From assembly GCA_039177505.1 (NCBI GenBank), contig JBCDFR010000012.1:1-64000 (forward strand): DNA of 64,000 nt. Direction: 5' to 3'. Positions 7,686 through 17,588 of the stretch are shown here, one piece after another; position 1 is the first letter of the stretch, and each line of letters begins with the position of its first letter. The notes under the pieces were generated by a model. It was not told where the DNA came from and made no database searches. It was given only the letters and a program-made list of their open reading frames with translations. The stretch is from JABSQH01 sp039177505. GTDB lineage: Bacteria > Actinomycetota > Acidimicrobiia > Acidimicrobiales > Ilumatobacteraceae. The translations under genes were made by a program, and so were the position numbers.

Positions 7686-8735
7686 ATGACGGCGGGCGCC
7701 GCTTCCCGCGGGCCGCGACGATCGTGGTCGAGAACGCTCTCGATTGCAGCCGTCGTCGTGATGGTGCTCGCGGCGCTGGCCGTCTTCAACCTGACGCAGG
7801 GCGAGCCGGACTCGTCGCTCTCGCAGGTGTGGCATGCACTGTGGAGAGGTAGCCCTGAACAGGGCGTGATCTCCGACATCCTGGTCCGCGAAGTGCGATT
7901 GCCGCGAGTGATCGTGGCCCTCATGGCCGGAGCCTCCCTCGGGCTCGCCGGTGTGTTGCTCCAGGACTCGCTGCGCAATCCACTCGCCGATCCGACGCTG
8001 CTCGGCGTGGCCCAAGGCGCCGGGTTGATCGTTGCCCTCATCTCGATCTACCCAGAGCTCGTGCCCAATCTGCCCACCACCGTGTGGTGCTTCATCTGCG
8101 GCACAGCGGCCGGCGCAGCGGTGATCGCACTGTCGCGCCGCGCCCGCAACCCGGTGCGCGTGGTGCTCGCCGGCGCCATGGTGTCGGTGTTGCTCGCCAC
8201 GCTGTCGACTGCGGTGGTGCTGCTCGCAACACAGGAACGCACGGCGGGGATCTTCTCGTACTACCGCTTCGTGATCGGCTCGCTGGCCGCAGTCAATTGG
8301 GATGCAGTCGGTGTCGTACTGCCATGGTTCGTCGTCGGCGTACCGCTGGCATTCGCCGGTTCACGCACCCTCAATCTGCTGCAGCTCGGTGACGAGGCCG
8401 CGTCGGGCATGGGGCTCCGGCCAACACGGGCGCGCATCGTGCTCATGCTGCTGGCCATGATCCTCGTGACCCCGTTCGTCGCCGTGATCGGACCAATCGG
8501 ATTCGTCGCCCTATTTGCACCACACATCTCCCGAGGCCTCACGAAGACCACCGACGCCCGACATGTCCTCGTGCTCTCGGCATTGATCGGTGCCGGTGTG
8601 CTGCTCGTCGCCGACTCTGCGGCCCGCTTGCTGTTCTTGCCCACCGAAGTGCCGGCAGGCATCTTCACCTGGATCATCGTCGGACCGATGGCGCTCGTGC
8701 TCGTCGGCCGACTCGGCAAGCGAGTGGCCGAGTGA
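7686..8735 (+). CDS. FecCD-family iron-siderophore ABC permease 1
   Basis: This is a 349-residue multi-span inner-membrane permease. The family block 'LRNPLADPTLLGVAQGAGL' and the C-terminal 'LLFLPTEVPAGIFTWIIVGP' are characteristic of BtuC/FecD proteins, and 'VAVIGPIGFVALFAPHISRGL' is the conserved cytoplasmic coupling region. It pairs with the second permease to form the channel. ATG 7686 has GAGG 5 nt upstream. A GTG at 7644 overlapping the preceding stop as GTGA is a real alternative that adds 14 residues and would give translational coupling. Confidence 0.85.
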   Translation: MTAGAASRGPRRSWSRTLSIAAVVVMVLAALAVFNLTQGEPDSSLSQVWHALWRGSPEQGVISDILVREVRLPRVIVALMAGASLGLAGVLLQDSLRNPLADPTLLGVAQGAGLIVALISIYPELVPNLPTTVWCFICGTAAGAAVIALSRRARNPVRVVLAGAMVSVLLATLSTAVVLLATQERTAGIFSYYRFVIGSLAAVNWDAVGVVLPWFVVGVPLAFAGSRTLNLLQLGDEAASGMGLRPTRARIVLMLLAMILVTPFVAVIGPIGFVALFAPHISRGLTKTTDARHVLVLSALIGAGVLLVADSAARLLFLPTEVPAGIFTWIIVGPMALVLVGRLGKRVAE

Positions 8736-9802
8736 CGACCACTGCGCTCCCCGCCGACCCGCGCGGTCGCCGCACGTGGGCGTTGGTCGCGCTGTTGGCA
8801 GTCGGCTGCGTCGTCGCTTTCGTCGTGTCGGTGTGGTGGGGCACGGGCAGCATCCGGATCAGCCCGGTAAAGGCCTTCGAGTCGTGGACCGACCCCGACA
8901 ACGCATCGCGGCTCGCGCAGGTCGCCGTCGAGGCCCGATCAGCGCGCGCCGTCATGGCGATGGCCGTCGGTGCGGCGCTGGCCATCGCCGGCTCGTTCCT
9001 GCAGCTGCTGTACCGGAATCCACTGGCCAGCCCCGAGATCACCGGAGTCACTCAGGGCTCGGTCGTGGCGGTGGTGGTCTACCTCGCGTACGGGTCGACG
9101 AGCACCGACGAGGCCATCTGGTTCCTCCCCCTCATCGGCTGCGCGGGCGGGCTCGGCGCAGGTCTGCTGACGTGGGCCATTGCCAGACTCGGCGGACGGG
9201 TCGACCCACTCCGAATGATCCTCATCGGCGTCTTGCTCGGCGGGCTGCTCTTCTCGGTCGTCGGAATCGCCATTCTCACCACCGACGAGTTCTCCCAAGA
9301 CCTGATCCAGTGGACCGTAGGCTCGATCCAGGTGGCCACGTGGGACCGGGTCTGGATCCTGCTCGGAGCACTCGCCATCGCCGCACCGTTGGTGTTGTAC
9401 GCGGTGCCGTTGGCCAACGGCCTCGGACTCGGCGACGACATCGCCCAAGGCGTCGGCCTCGGCGTCAACACAGCGCGGGCGATCGTGCTGCTCGCCGCTG
9501 CGACCGTCACCGCCGCAGCGGTGTCGCTTGTTGGCGGCATTGGCTTCGTCGGCTTGGTCGCACCACACCTCGTCCGATCGCGCACGGGCTCCGACCTCCG
9601 ACGCCTGCTCCCCGCGAGTGCACTGGCTGGCGCACTCCTCGTCGCTGCAGCGGACTTCGCCGCCCGCAACGTCCGGCCCGGCGACATCGCCGACTTCTTC
9701 GGCGTCGGCGCAGACGTGGCGCCGACCACGTTGCCGACCGGTGTCTACCTGGCACTGATCGGAGCGCCGTTCTTCGTCCACATGCTGCGGAGGCTCCCAT
9801 GA
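8732..9802 (+). CDS. FecCD-family iron-siderophore ABC permease 2
   Basis: The protein has 356 residues and starts at a GTG that overlaps the previous stop as GTGA. Hallmarks are 'LYRNPLASPEITGVTQGS', 'SLVGGIGFVGLVAPHLVRS' and the closing 'TTLPTGVYLALIGAPFFVHML'. It is the heterodimer partner of the gene before it. The tight overlaps on both sides show one transcript and coupled translation. Confidence 0.9.
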   Translation: MTTTALPADPRGRRTWALVALLAVGCVVAFVVSVWWGTGSIRISPVKAFESWTDPDNASRLAQVAVEARSARAVMAMAVGAALAIAGSFLQLLYRNPLASPEITGVTQGSVVAVVVYLAYGSTSTDEAIWFLPLIGCAGGLGAGLLTWAIARLGGRVDPLRMILIGVLLGGLLFSVVGIAILTTDEFSQDLIQWTVGSIQVATWDRVWILLGALAIAAPLVLYAVPLANGLGLGDDIAQGVGLGVNTARAIVLLAAATVTAAAVSLVGGIGFVGLVAPHLVRSRTGSDLRRLLPASALAGALLVAAADFAARNVRPGDIADFFGVGADVAPTTLPTGVYLALIGAPFFVHMLRRLP

Positions 9803-10689
9803 CCGACAAATCGTCGGTGTCGTCGAACGAGACGAACCGGGCCATTACCGGTCATCATCACGCCGACGCCACTTCAGGAGCACCGAACGAGCTGCGGGCG
9901 ACTGCCATCGATGCCGGCTACGACGCCCGACAGGTATTGCACGGGGTCGATTGCTCGGCACTCGAAGGCAAGGTCACGGCTCTGGTCGGGCCGAACGGAT
10001 CAGGCAAGTCCACGTTGTTGAAGGTGTGCGCCGCGCTGGTCAGCCCGAACGACGGGGCTGTACACGTATGCGGTGACGACGTCCGCCAGCTGAGGACTCG
10101 CGACGTGGCGACGCGCCTCGCGCTCCTCCCGCAAGGTCCGGCGACCCCGCCGTACCTCACGGTGCGCGATCTGGTGGAGCAGGGCCGCTTCGCCCGGGTC
10201 GGCCCGTTCGGCATGCTTCGCCGTCGGGACTACGGCGCCGTCGCGGAAGCGATCGAGCTTGTCGGCCTGACCGAGTTTGTCAACCGCGACGTGGACACCT
10301 TGTCCGGCGGCGAACGCCAACGAGCGTGGCTGGCGCTCGCATTGGCGCAAGAGACGCCGGTACTCGCGCTCGACGAGCCGACGACGTTTCTCGACATCGG
10401 CCACCAGTGGGAGGTATTGGAACTCGTCCGCCGGCTGAACACCGAGCGTGGGCTCACCGTGTTGATGGTGCTCCACGATTTGAACCACGCAGCGACGTTC
10501 AGCGACGAGATGTTCGTCCTCCAATCGGGTCGCGTCGTCGCCAATGGCGATCCGTGGTCGACGCTCACCGTCGAGTTGTTGCGCGACGTGTTCGGCATCG
10601 AGGCGTCGGTGACGCCCGACCCCAATACCGACCGACCGCTGATCGTTCCCCACGCCGCTGCGCCGCGCGCGACACCGCTCGACAGCTGA
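9799..10689 (+). CDS. Iron-siderophore ABC transporter ATPase
   Basis: The protein has 296 residues. After an unusual His/Ser-rich N-terminal tail of about 35 residues come Walker A 'GPNGSGKST', Q-loop 'LLPQGP', signature 'LSGGERQRAWLALAL', Walker B 'VLALDEPT' and switch 'HDLNHA'. The order and spacing are typical of FecE/FepC enzymes that power ferric-siderophore import. The start overlaps the permease stop as ATGA. It is the last gene of the uptake operon. Confidence 0.92.
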   Translation: MTDKSSVSSNETNRAITGHHHADATSGAPNELRATAIDAGYDARQVLHGVDCSALEGKVTALVGPNGSGKSTLLKVCAALVSPNDGAVHVCGDDVRQLRTRDVATRLALLPQGPATPPYLTVRDLVEQGRFARVGPFGMLRRRDYGAVAEAIELVGLTEFVNRDVDTLSGGERQRAWLALALAQETPVLALDEPTTFLDIGHQWEVLELVRRLNTERGLTVLMVLHDLNHAATFSDEMFVLQSGRVVANGDPWSTLTVELLRDVFGIEASVTPDPNTDRPLIVPHAAAPRATPLDS

Positions 10690-10742
10690 CCGAGCAAGCC
10701 GCACCAGCGGGTCCGGCCTCCAACTGGAGCCGTCGAGTTGGG

Positions 10743-10748
10743 TACGTT
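10743..10748 (+). promoter_or_regulatory. -10 element TACGTT, leaderless start
   Basis: It lies 7 nt before ATG 10756 and rules out the in-frame start six codons upstream. Confidence 0.55.
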
Positions 10749-10755
10749 CGGGGCC

Positions 10756-12291
10756 ATGAAGGTTGCGCTGACCGTCAACGACTTCCTGCGCCGCGCCGAG
10801 CTGGTGTACCCCGATCGCACGGCGATCGTCGACGAGCCCGATCAACCCGCTGCATCGTGGGAGTCGATCGACTACCGCGAGATGGCTCGCCGAGCACGCG
10901 CTATCGCCGCCGGTCTCGATGCGCTGGGGATCGCTCGTGGCGAGCGGATGGCCATGGTCAGCCACAACTCAGCGCGACTGCTGACCGCTTTGTTCGGCGT
11001 GTCCGGCTCCGGCAGAGTCCTCGTGCCAATCAACTTCCGGCTGGTGGCCGAAGAGGTGCGCTACATCGTGGAGCACTCCGGCGCCCGCATCCTGTTGGTC
11101 GATCCCGAACTCGCCGATGCGATGGCCGACGTCGAGTGCGAGCGCAAGCTGATCATCGGCAGCGAGACCGACATGGAGCTGATGCGCTCTGACGTCGAGC
11201 CAGAGCCGTGGGAGGCCGACGAAGACGCCACCGCCACCATCAACTACACCTCCGGCACCACGGCTCGCCCGAAGGGTGTCCAGCTGACGCATCGCAACCT
11301 GTGGCTCAACGCCACCGTGTTCGGATGGCACATGGGGGTCAACGACCGCGACGTGTACCTGCACACGCTGCCGCAGTTCCACTGCAACGGGTGGGGGATG
11401 CTCTACGCCGTCACGGGCATGGGTGCCACCCACGTGATCCAACGCAAGGTCGATGGCGTCGAGATTCTCAACCGGATCGAGGAGCACGGCGTCACCTTGA
11501 TGTGTGGCGCTCCCGCAGTGCTCAACGCGATCCTCGACGCCGCCGCCGACTGGGACGGCCCGATCCCTGGCCGCGATCGCGTCCGCATCGTGGTTGCAGG
11601 CGCGCCGCCGCCGACGCGCACCATCGAACGGTGCGAGACCGAGCTCGGCTGGGAGTTCGTGCAGATCTACGGCCTCACCGAGACCACGCCAGTACTCACG
11701 ATGAACCGCATCCGCTCCGAATACGACGATCTCTCCCCCGCCGACCGAGCGGCCAAGCTCAGCCGTGCCGGAGCGCCCGTCGTGGGTTGCACGATGGACG
11801 TCAGCAACGACGGCGAGATCCTCGCCAGCGGCAACATGATCATGGGCGGCTACTGGGAACAGCCCGAGGCCACCGCAGCCGCGATCTACGACAACTACTT
11901 CCACACCGGCGACGGCGGGATCATCGACGCCGACCACTACGTGGTGATCTCCGACCGCAAGAAGGACGTGATCATCTCCGGCGGCGAGAACGTGTCGTCG
12001 ATCGAGGTGGAGGACGCACTGTTCCAGCACCCCGAAGTGACCGAGGTGGCGGTGATCGGCACCCCCGACGACAAGTGGGGCGAACTCGTCACGGCGCTCG
12101 TGGTCACCACGCCGGGTAGCACGCTGTCCGAGGCGGACCTGGTCGCCTTCGCCAAGGAACGACTGGCCGGATACAAGTGCCCCAAGCGAGTCGAGTTCCG
12201 CGACGAACTCGCTCGCACCGCCACCGGCAAGCTCCAGAAGTTCAAGCTACGCGAGCCGTTCTGGGCCGACCGCGAGAAGTCGATCAACTAG
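10756..12291 (+). CDS. Acyl-CoA synthetase (AMP-forming, fadD-like)
   Basis: The 511-residue ANL-superfamily enzyme activates a carboxylic acid to acyl-AMP and then acyl-CoA. The P-loop is 'YTSGTTARPKGVQLTH', followed by 'QFHCNGWGML', 'YGLTETTPV', 'TGDGGIIDADHYVVISDRKKD', written here only as the hinge region, and the C-terminal catalytic Lys in 'RTATGKLQKF'. It resembles the medium/long-chain group of actinobacterial FadD proteins. The chain length and pathway cannot be deduced. The gene stands alone, 66 bp after the siderophore operon, with its own promoter motif. Confidence 0.88.
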   Translation: MKVALTVNDFLRRAELVYPDRTAIVDEPDQPAASWESIDYREMARRARAIAAGLDALGIARGERMAMVSHNSARLLTALFGVSGSGRVLVPINFRLVAEEVRYIVEHSGARILLVDPELADAMADVECERKLIIGSETDMELMRSDVEPEPWEADEDATATINYTSGTTARPKGVQLTHRNLWLNATVFGWHMGVNDRDVYLHTLPQFHCNGWGMLYAVTGMGATHVIQRKVDGVEILNRIEEHGVTLMCGAPAVLNAILDAAADWDGPIPGRDRVRIVVAGAPPPTRTIERCETELGWEFVQIYGLTETTPVLTMNRIRSEYDDLSPADRAAKLSRAGAPVVGCTMDVSNDGEILASGNMIMGGYWEQPEATAAAIYDNYFHTGDGGIIDADHYVVISDRKKDVIISGGENVSSIEVEDALFQHPEVTEVAVIGTPDDKWGELVTALVVTTPGSTLSEADLVAFAKERLAGYKCPKRVEFRDELARTATGKLQKFKLREPFWADREKSIN

Positions 12292-12413
12292 GGAGAAACT
12301 CCGCGATCTCGTGCCGGGAGCGCGACGTCGCGAACGGACCGTCCCGAGCGGATCGTGTCAATTCAGTGTCAACAGTGCTCCGCTCGGCGTGGCAACGACC
12401 GGACGACGACCAC

Positions 12414-12419
12414 TAGAGT
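12414..12419 (+). promoter_or_regulatory. -10 element TAGAGT, leaderless start
   Basis: It lies 7 nt before GTG 12427 and selects that codon over the in-frame GTG at 12355. Confidence 0.55.
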
Positions 12420-12426
12420 CTCGCAG

Positions 12427-15400
12427 GTGGGGTTACAAGCTGGTGGGACAATAAGGCGCCATACGACCGCGGGGATGATCGCGGTGTTGGCAACGGTTGC
12501 GGTGCTTGCCGGTGGAGGAGCCGCCCCACAGGTGGCGGCCGCCCCGGTACCAGATGCGGGTCAATCGTTGGCGGCCGGCGTCTCTGGTGTGGTTCCTGAC
12601 GTCGTTGCTGGGCGCTACCACACATGCGCACTACTGGGCAGCGGCGCGGTCTCCTGCTGGGGTGGCGACACGTCCGAGACGGCGGGCGGAGGCGGTCAAC
12701 TCGGCAACGGCCCGAGCAACAGCGATGTCGACGTGCCGCCACAACCGATCACCCTCCCCACAGTCGACGGCAACCCCTCAACGGCCACCGCAATCGCCAC
12801 CTATACGCATCACACGTGCGCGCTTCTGGACTCCGGGGGCGTCAGTTGCTGGGGCCCCAACTCCTTCGGTCAGCTCGGCATCGGCGTCACCCCCCGCAAC
12901 GCCCAAAACCCACGAGGTCCGGTCGCACTCCCTACAGTCGACGGCAACCCGTCAACAGCCACCGCGATCGCCGTTGGGGATGCACACACGTGCGCGCTCC
13001 TGGATTCCGGGGGCGTCAGTTGCTGGGGCTACAAGGCGTTTGGGGCGTTGGGCACCGGCCAGCCCGGGTTCAATGAGCCGCTCCAAGAGAATTTCCCGCA
13101 ACCGCCGGTGACGCTGCCCACAGTCGACGGCAACCCGTCAACGGCCACCGCGATCGCCGCTGGGGGAGCACACATGTGCGCGCTCCTGAATTCCGGGGGT
13201 GTCAGTTGCTGGGGCCGGAATGCGGGCGGACAGCTCGGCGTCGGCAATATCGCGGGAAGCGGAACTGACACCCGCTTCACGCCGCAACAACCGGTTGCCC
13301 TTCCCACGGTGGACGGCCGGCAGACGACCGCCACCGCCATCGCCGCCGGTAGCAGCCATACCTGCGCAATCCTCGACATCGGCCGCGTCGCCTGCTGGGG
13401 CTCGACCGACGACGGCCGCCTGGGGACCGGCGCGATCGACGCCGCTCCGGTTCCCACGCCCACCCTCATCGACCTCCCCACAGTCGACGGCAACCCGACG
13501 ACGGCGATCGCCATCGCCGCCGGTCCCGCCCACACTTGCGCAGTCCTCAACGCCGGCTACACCACCTGCTGGGGCGCCGACGGAAACGGACAACTGGGCA
13601 ACGGCAGCAGCTCCACGATCCCTGTCAGCACCCCGCCGCAACCGATCACCCTCCCCCCAGTCGACGGTAGCCCGACGACCGCCACCGCCATTGCGGTCGG
13701 TTGGACACACACCTGTGCACTGTTGAACAACAACGAGATCTCGTGCTGGGGCGCCGACACCGACGGGCAGCTCGGCAATGGATCCGACAGCAACGACGAC
13801 GTCAGCACGCCTCCGGGCCCGGTCGTGCTCCCCGCCGTCAGCCCCACAACGACGATTGCCATCGCCACCGGCGCGGATCACGCGTGTGCGCTGTTGATCA
13901 ACGGCACTGTCACCTGCTGGGGCAGCCGCACGGACGGGGCGCTCGGCGATGGCATCAATGCCTCGTCGGGGTTGAGCCTGACGGTGGGAGCTGCGCCGGC
14001 CCCGATCGCCTTGCCGATCGTTGACGGCGCTCAGACCACGGCGGTCGCCATCAGCGCCGGCGGCAATCACACCTGCGCGCTGTTGAGTAACGGCGGCGTA
14101 TCGTGCTGGGGATTCAACCGCTTCGGGCAGCTCGGCGACGGTTCGTTTATTGACACTACGACAGCATCGAGTGTGGTCAGCCTTCCGACAGTCGGCGGCA
14201 ACGCCACCACCGCCGTGGCGATCTCCGCGGGTAGATCCCACACCTGCGCCGTGTTGAACACCCGGCACGTCACATGCTGGGGCAGCGGCAGCGACGGTCG
14301 GTTGGGCACCGGCGACACGAGCGGCGACTCGCTGAGCGTGCCATCAAGCCCGATCGACCTGAAAAATGTGGACGGCGAACCGACCCGGGCCATCGCCATC
14401 TCAGCCGGAATCAGCCATACCTGTGCAATCGTCAGCGGCGGGCACGCCACGTGTTGGGGAAGCGATAGCACCGGCAAGCTCGGCGACGGCCCCAACCCCG
14501 CCGGTGCCGGTGGCACACCCATCGTCTGGGCACCGCCCGCCCCGATCGACCTCCCCACTGTGAACGGCGTTCCGACAACTGCTCTCGCAATCGTCGCCGG
14601 CGCCATCCTCACCTGCGCCATCCTCAACATTGGCGACCTCACGTGCTGGGGATCGCCGATCTTTGGAGTGCTCGGCAACGGCTTTGATCCTGCCAATGGG
14701 ATATTTGATGCTGTCACCGCTCCACCCAGTCCGATCAGTTTCCCCGGCGGGCAAACCGTCGCCGCCGTGGCCCTAGGGGAACAGCACACGTGCGCCTTGT
14801 TGCGCGGCGGCGATGTCACCTGCTGGGGCAGCAACAACCGTGGGCAGCTCGGCACAGGTTCGGGCACCGGCAGCTCTACGCCGACGAGCCCAATCAGCCT
14901 TCCGACCGTTGACGGCAACCCCACTACCGCCGTTGCGATCTCCGCCGATGACGATGCCGATCACACCTGCGCGCTCTTGAACCGTGGCCGTGTCGCTTGC
15001 TGGGGCGCCGACAACTCCGGCGTACTCGGCAACGGTGTGGCGCCCTCAGCCGCAACACCGGAGCTGGTCGTGTTCGTCACCACCGCCACACTCAGCACCA
15101 GTGTCGGTGACCCGACCAACGACACCAGCCCCACCGTCACCGTCGCCTTCCAACGGATCGTCGACGACTTCGACACGAGCGACATCATCATCGGCGGCAC
15201 CGCCGGTGCCACCACGGCGACCATCACCACCGCCGCACCCGCAGCCACCTACGACATCGACATCACCGGCGCCACCACCAACGGCACCATCACCGTCACC
15301 ATCCCAGCAGGCGACATCGGCCCATGGGGCAACACCGCCTCCAACACGGTCACCATCAACCTCGACATCACGCCACCGGTGCTCACGCTGCCCGCCGACA

Positions 15401-17169
15401 TCTCCATCGACAACGACGTCGGTCAACCCGGTGCGGTCGTCGATTTCACGGCTGTCGCCAGCGACGAAACCGGGCCCGCGAACCCGACCGTGAGCTGCAC
15501 CGCCGCCTCAGGCGAACTCTTCCCCATCGGTGTAACCACCGTCACCTGCTCTGCCACCGACGCAGCCGGCAACCCCACCACCGAGCAGTTCGTCGTCACC
15601 GTCAACGACACCGAAGCACCCACCATCACTGCGCCAGCTGACATCACCGTCAACAACACCAACGGCCAAGCCGGCGCCAACGTCACCTTTGAGGACCCCG
15701 CCTACAACGACAACGCCCCCGGCACCATCGCCAGCTGCACCGCCACCTCTGGCGACTTCTTCGACCTCGGTCCTACCACTGTCACCTGCACTGCCACCGA
15801 CGCCGCAGGCAACACCGCCATGGACGACTTCCTCGTCACCGTCAACGACGCCGAGTCACCGAGCATCACCGCCACCGATCAAACGTTCGTACTCCCACCG
15901 GGTGTTACAGGCGGCCCCATTCCGTACGTCGCTCCTACCGCTTCGGACAACGATGGTCGCCCGCCGACCGTGGTGTGTCTGCCGTCGGCCGACTTCGACT
16001 TCGATCCTGGTGAAACCAACGTCGACTGCACTGCCACCGATGCGGCGGGCAACACTGCGACCGACTCGTTCACACTCACCGTCAACCGCACACCGACGGT
16101 CACGATCACCCCCACCGTCCCCGGCCCAGTCAACGCCGAAAGCATCACGTTCGACGTCGTGTTCGACGTGCCCGTGACCGGCCTCGCGCCAAGCGATCTG
16201 CTGGTGCGACTCGCCGACGGCGTCGCGACCATATCCGTCGACCCCGCGACCGGACCCGCCACCAACTACATCGTCACCCTCACCGATCTCCCCGACATTG
16301 CAGGTGAGATCAGCGTGATCGTCTCTGCCAACGCCGCTCAAGCCGACGACAGCTCGGCTACCGGCAACACGCCGTCGAGCGTGGCGCTCACCCAGTTCGA
16401 CCCCGTACCTCCCGTGCTCGACGTTCCGGTCGAAGGGATCGAAGTCGATAACGATGCGGGGCAGGCCGGCGCCGTTGTCGACTATGTCGTCACCGCCACC
16501 GACGAAGACGGTGAAGACAAAGAAGACAGTGCCGCTCTGTCGTTCAGAGCGCTCTCGATCCTCGACGTTCGCTGCACCCCTGCCTCCGGGGAGTTCTTCC
16601 CGCTCGGGGACACCACGGTCGAGTGCTCGGCCACGGATGCGGCGGGCAACGAGACCAACGCTGCGTTCACCGTCACCGTCAACGACACCGAGGATCCCGT
16701 GATTACCGCGGTCGACCAGACCCTTACGCTGCCGGTCGATGCGACCTCGGGGTTGCTCGCATACGAACCCGCCACCGCCACCGATAACTCCGGCCAGGTC
16801 AGCGTCACCTGTACACCCGAGCCGGGGACCAGGATCGACGCCGGCGTCATCGACGTGACCTGCACGGCTACCGACCCCGCTGGCAACACATCGACGGCCA
16901 CCCAAACCATCACCGTGATCGCCAGCCAGACCCCGCCGCCTCCGTCGACCACACCGCCTCCGTCGACCACTCCGGCACCGTCGGCCAGCCCGGCTCCAGC
17001 ACCGTCGGTCACCCCGCCTCCGAATGCGGGGCCGACGCCGACGACCCAGCTGCCTGCGACCGGCACGGACAACAACTTCATCGTCCCTCTCGCTATGACG
17101 TTGCTCGGGCTCGGCGCCGCCCTGTGGGCCACCACGCGCCGTCACCCGGTGCGACGCGCGCATCGCTGA
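12427..17169 (+). CDS. Giant cell-wall-anchored RCC1/HYR surface protein
   Basis: The product has 1580 residues. After a signal peptide ('AVLATVAVLAGGGAAPQVAAA') residues about 55-875 hold 14 RCC1-type repeats, each with 'HTCALL..G.V.CWG....GQLG.G', enough for two seven-bladed propellers. The repeats keep paired Cys, suggesting disulfides outside the cell. A bacterial Ig-like domain, three HYR domains ('CSATDAAGN' or 'CTATDAAGN' signatures), another Ig-like domain and two more HYR domains follow, to about 1497. A Pro/Thr stretch leads to LPATG (1542-1546), a hydrophobic span and a basic tail: a complete sortase signal. No enzyme site is seen; adhesion or ligand binding is the likely role. GTG 12427 is chosen from the -10 spacing. 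Confidence 0.9.
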   Translation: MGLQAGGTIRRHTTAGMIAVLATVAVLAGGGAAPQVAAAPVPDAGQSLAAGVSGVVPDVVAGRYHTCALLGSGAVSCWGGDTSETAGGGGQLGNGPSNSDVDVPPQPITLPTVDGNPSTATAIATYTHHTCALLDSGGVSCWGPNSFGQLGIGVTPRNAQNPRGPVALPTVDGNPSTATAIAVGDAHTCALLDSGGVSCWGYKAFGALGTGQPGFNEPLQENFPQPPVTLPTVDGNPSTATAIAAGGAHMCALLNSGGVSCWGRNAGGQLGVGNIAGSGTDTRFTPQQPVALPTVDGRQTTATAIAAGSSHTCAILDIGRVACWGSTDDGRLGTGAIDAAPVPTPTLIDLPTVDGNPTTAIAIAAGPAHTCAVLNAGYTTCWGADGNGQLGNGSSSTIPVSTPPQPITLPPVDGSPTTATAIAVGWTHTCALLNNNEISCWGADTDGQLGNGSDSNDDVSTPPGPVVLPAVSPTTTIAIATGADHACALLINGTVTCWGSRTDGALGDGINASSGLSLTVGAAPAPIALPIVDGAQTTAVAISAGGNHTCALLSNGGVSCWGFNRFGQLGDGSFIDTTTASSVVSLPTVGGNATTAVAISAGRSHTCAVLNTRHVTCWGSGSDGRLGTGDTSGDSLSVPSSPIDLKNVDGEPTRAIAISAGISHTCAIVSGGHATCWGSDSTGKLGDGPNPAGAGGTPIVWAPPAPIDLPTVNGVPTTALAIVAGAILTCAILNIGDLTCWGSPIFGVLGNGFDPANGIFDAVTAPPSPISFPGGQTVAAVALGEQHTCALLRGGDVTCWGSNNRGQLGTGSGTGSSTPTSPISLPTVDGNPTTAVAISADDDADHTCALLNRGRVACWGADNSGVLGNGVAPSAATPELVVFVTTATLSTSVGDPTNDTSPTVTVAFQRIVDDFDTSDIIIGGTAGATTATITTAAPAATYDIDITGATTNGTITVTIPAGDIGPWGNTASNTVTINLDITPPVLTLPADISIDNDVGQPGAVVDFTAVASDETGPANPTVSCTAASGELFPIGVTTVTCSATDAAGNPTTEQFVVTVNDTEAPTITAPADITVNNTNGQAGANVTFEDPAYNDNAPGTIASCTATSGDFFDLGPTTVTCTATDAAGNTAMDDFLVTVNDAESPSITATDQTFVLPPGVTGGPIPYVAPTASDNDGRPPTVVCLPSADFDFDPGETNVDCTATDAAGNTATDSFTLTVNRTPTVTITPTVPGPVNAESITFDVVFDVPVTGLAPSDLLVRLADGVATISVDPATGPATNYIVTLTDLPDIAGEISVIVSANAAQADDSSATGNTPSSVALTQFDPVPPVLDVPVEGIEVDNDAGQAGAVVDYVVTATDEDGEDKEDSAALSFRALSILDVRCTPASGEFFPLGDTTVECSATDAAGNETNAAFTVTVNDTEDPVITAVDQTLTLPVDATSGLLAYEPATATDNSGQVSVTCTPEPGTRIDAGVIDVTCTATDPAGNTSTATQTITVIASQTPPPPSTTPPPSTTPAPSASPAPAPSVTPPPNAGPTPTTQLPATGTDNNFIVPLAMTLLGLGAALWATTRRHPVRRAHR

Positions 17170-17292
17170 ACCCGGCACGCTGTTGGCGCACGGTAGGCGG
17201 CTCCGAATTCTCCGGCTGCGTCGAACGTGTGACATCGCCGCGGCTCCTCTTCGACTACTACGGTCGTTGCCGTCAAACGAATGGAGACCGTG

Positions 17293-17577
17293 ATGATCAA
17301 AGTCAGCGTGATGTACCCCAAGGGCGACGACACGACGTTCGACATCGAGTACTACAAGACGACACACATGGACATCGTGGAGCGCACGATGAAGCCGTCG
17401 AGGATCGAAGTCGACAGCGGCAACGATGGCCCCTACGTGGCGATCGGCCACCTGTACTTCGACTCACCCGAAGCGCTGGCTGCAGGGATGGGCGGCGGCG
17501 AGGAAGCCATGGCCGACCTGGCCAACTTCACGAATGCGGCACCGGCAATGCAGGTGTCAGAGGTGTTCGAGCGCTGA
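17293..17577 (+). CDS. EthD-family dimeric alpha/beta-barrel protein
   Basis: This is a 94-residue single ferredoxin-like domain protein. 'KVSVMYPKGDDTTFDIEYYKTTHMDIV' split over the first strand and helix, with the conserved His, and 'YVAIGHLYFDSPEALAAGM' match EthD-type proteins, which act as small oxygenase accessories or are of unknown role. ATG 17293 has GGAG six bases upstream, so it is better than ATG 17281. It is a single gene between the surface protein and the convergent decarboxylase. Confidence 0.75.
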   Translation: MIKVSVMYPKGDDTTFDIEYYKTTHMDIVERTMKPSRIEVDSGNDGPYVAIGHLYFDSPEALAAGMGGGEEAMADLANFTNAAPAMQVSEVFER

Positions 17578-17588
17578 CGCGCAGCTCG

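Noticed and set aside
12355..12426. GTG 12355 as the start of the RCC1/HYR protein
   Set aside because: It adds a Cys/Arg-rich stretch before the signal peptide, while GTG 12427 has a -10 element 7 nt upstream and leads straight into the signal.
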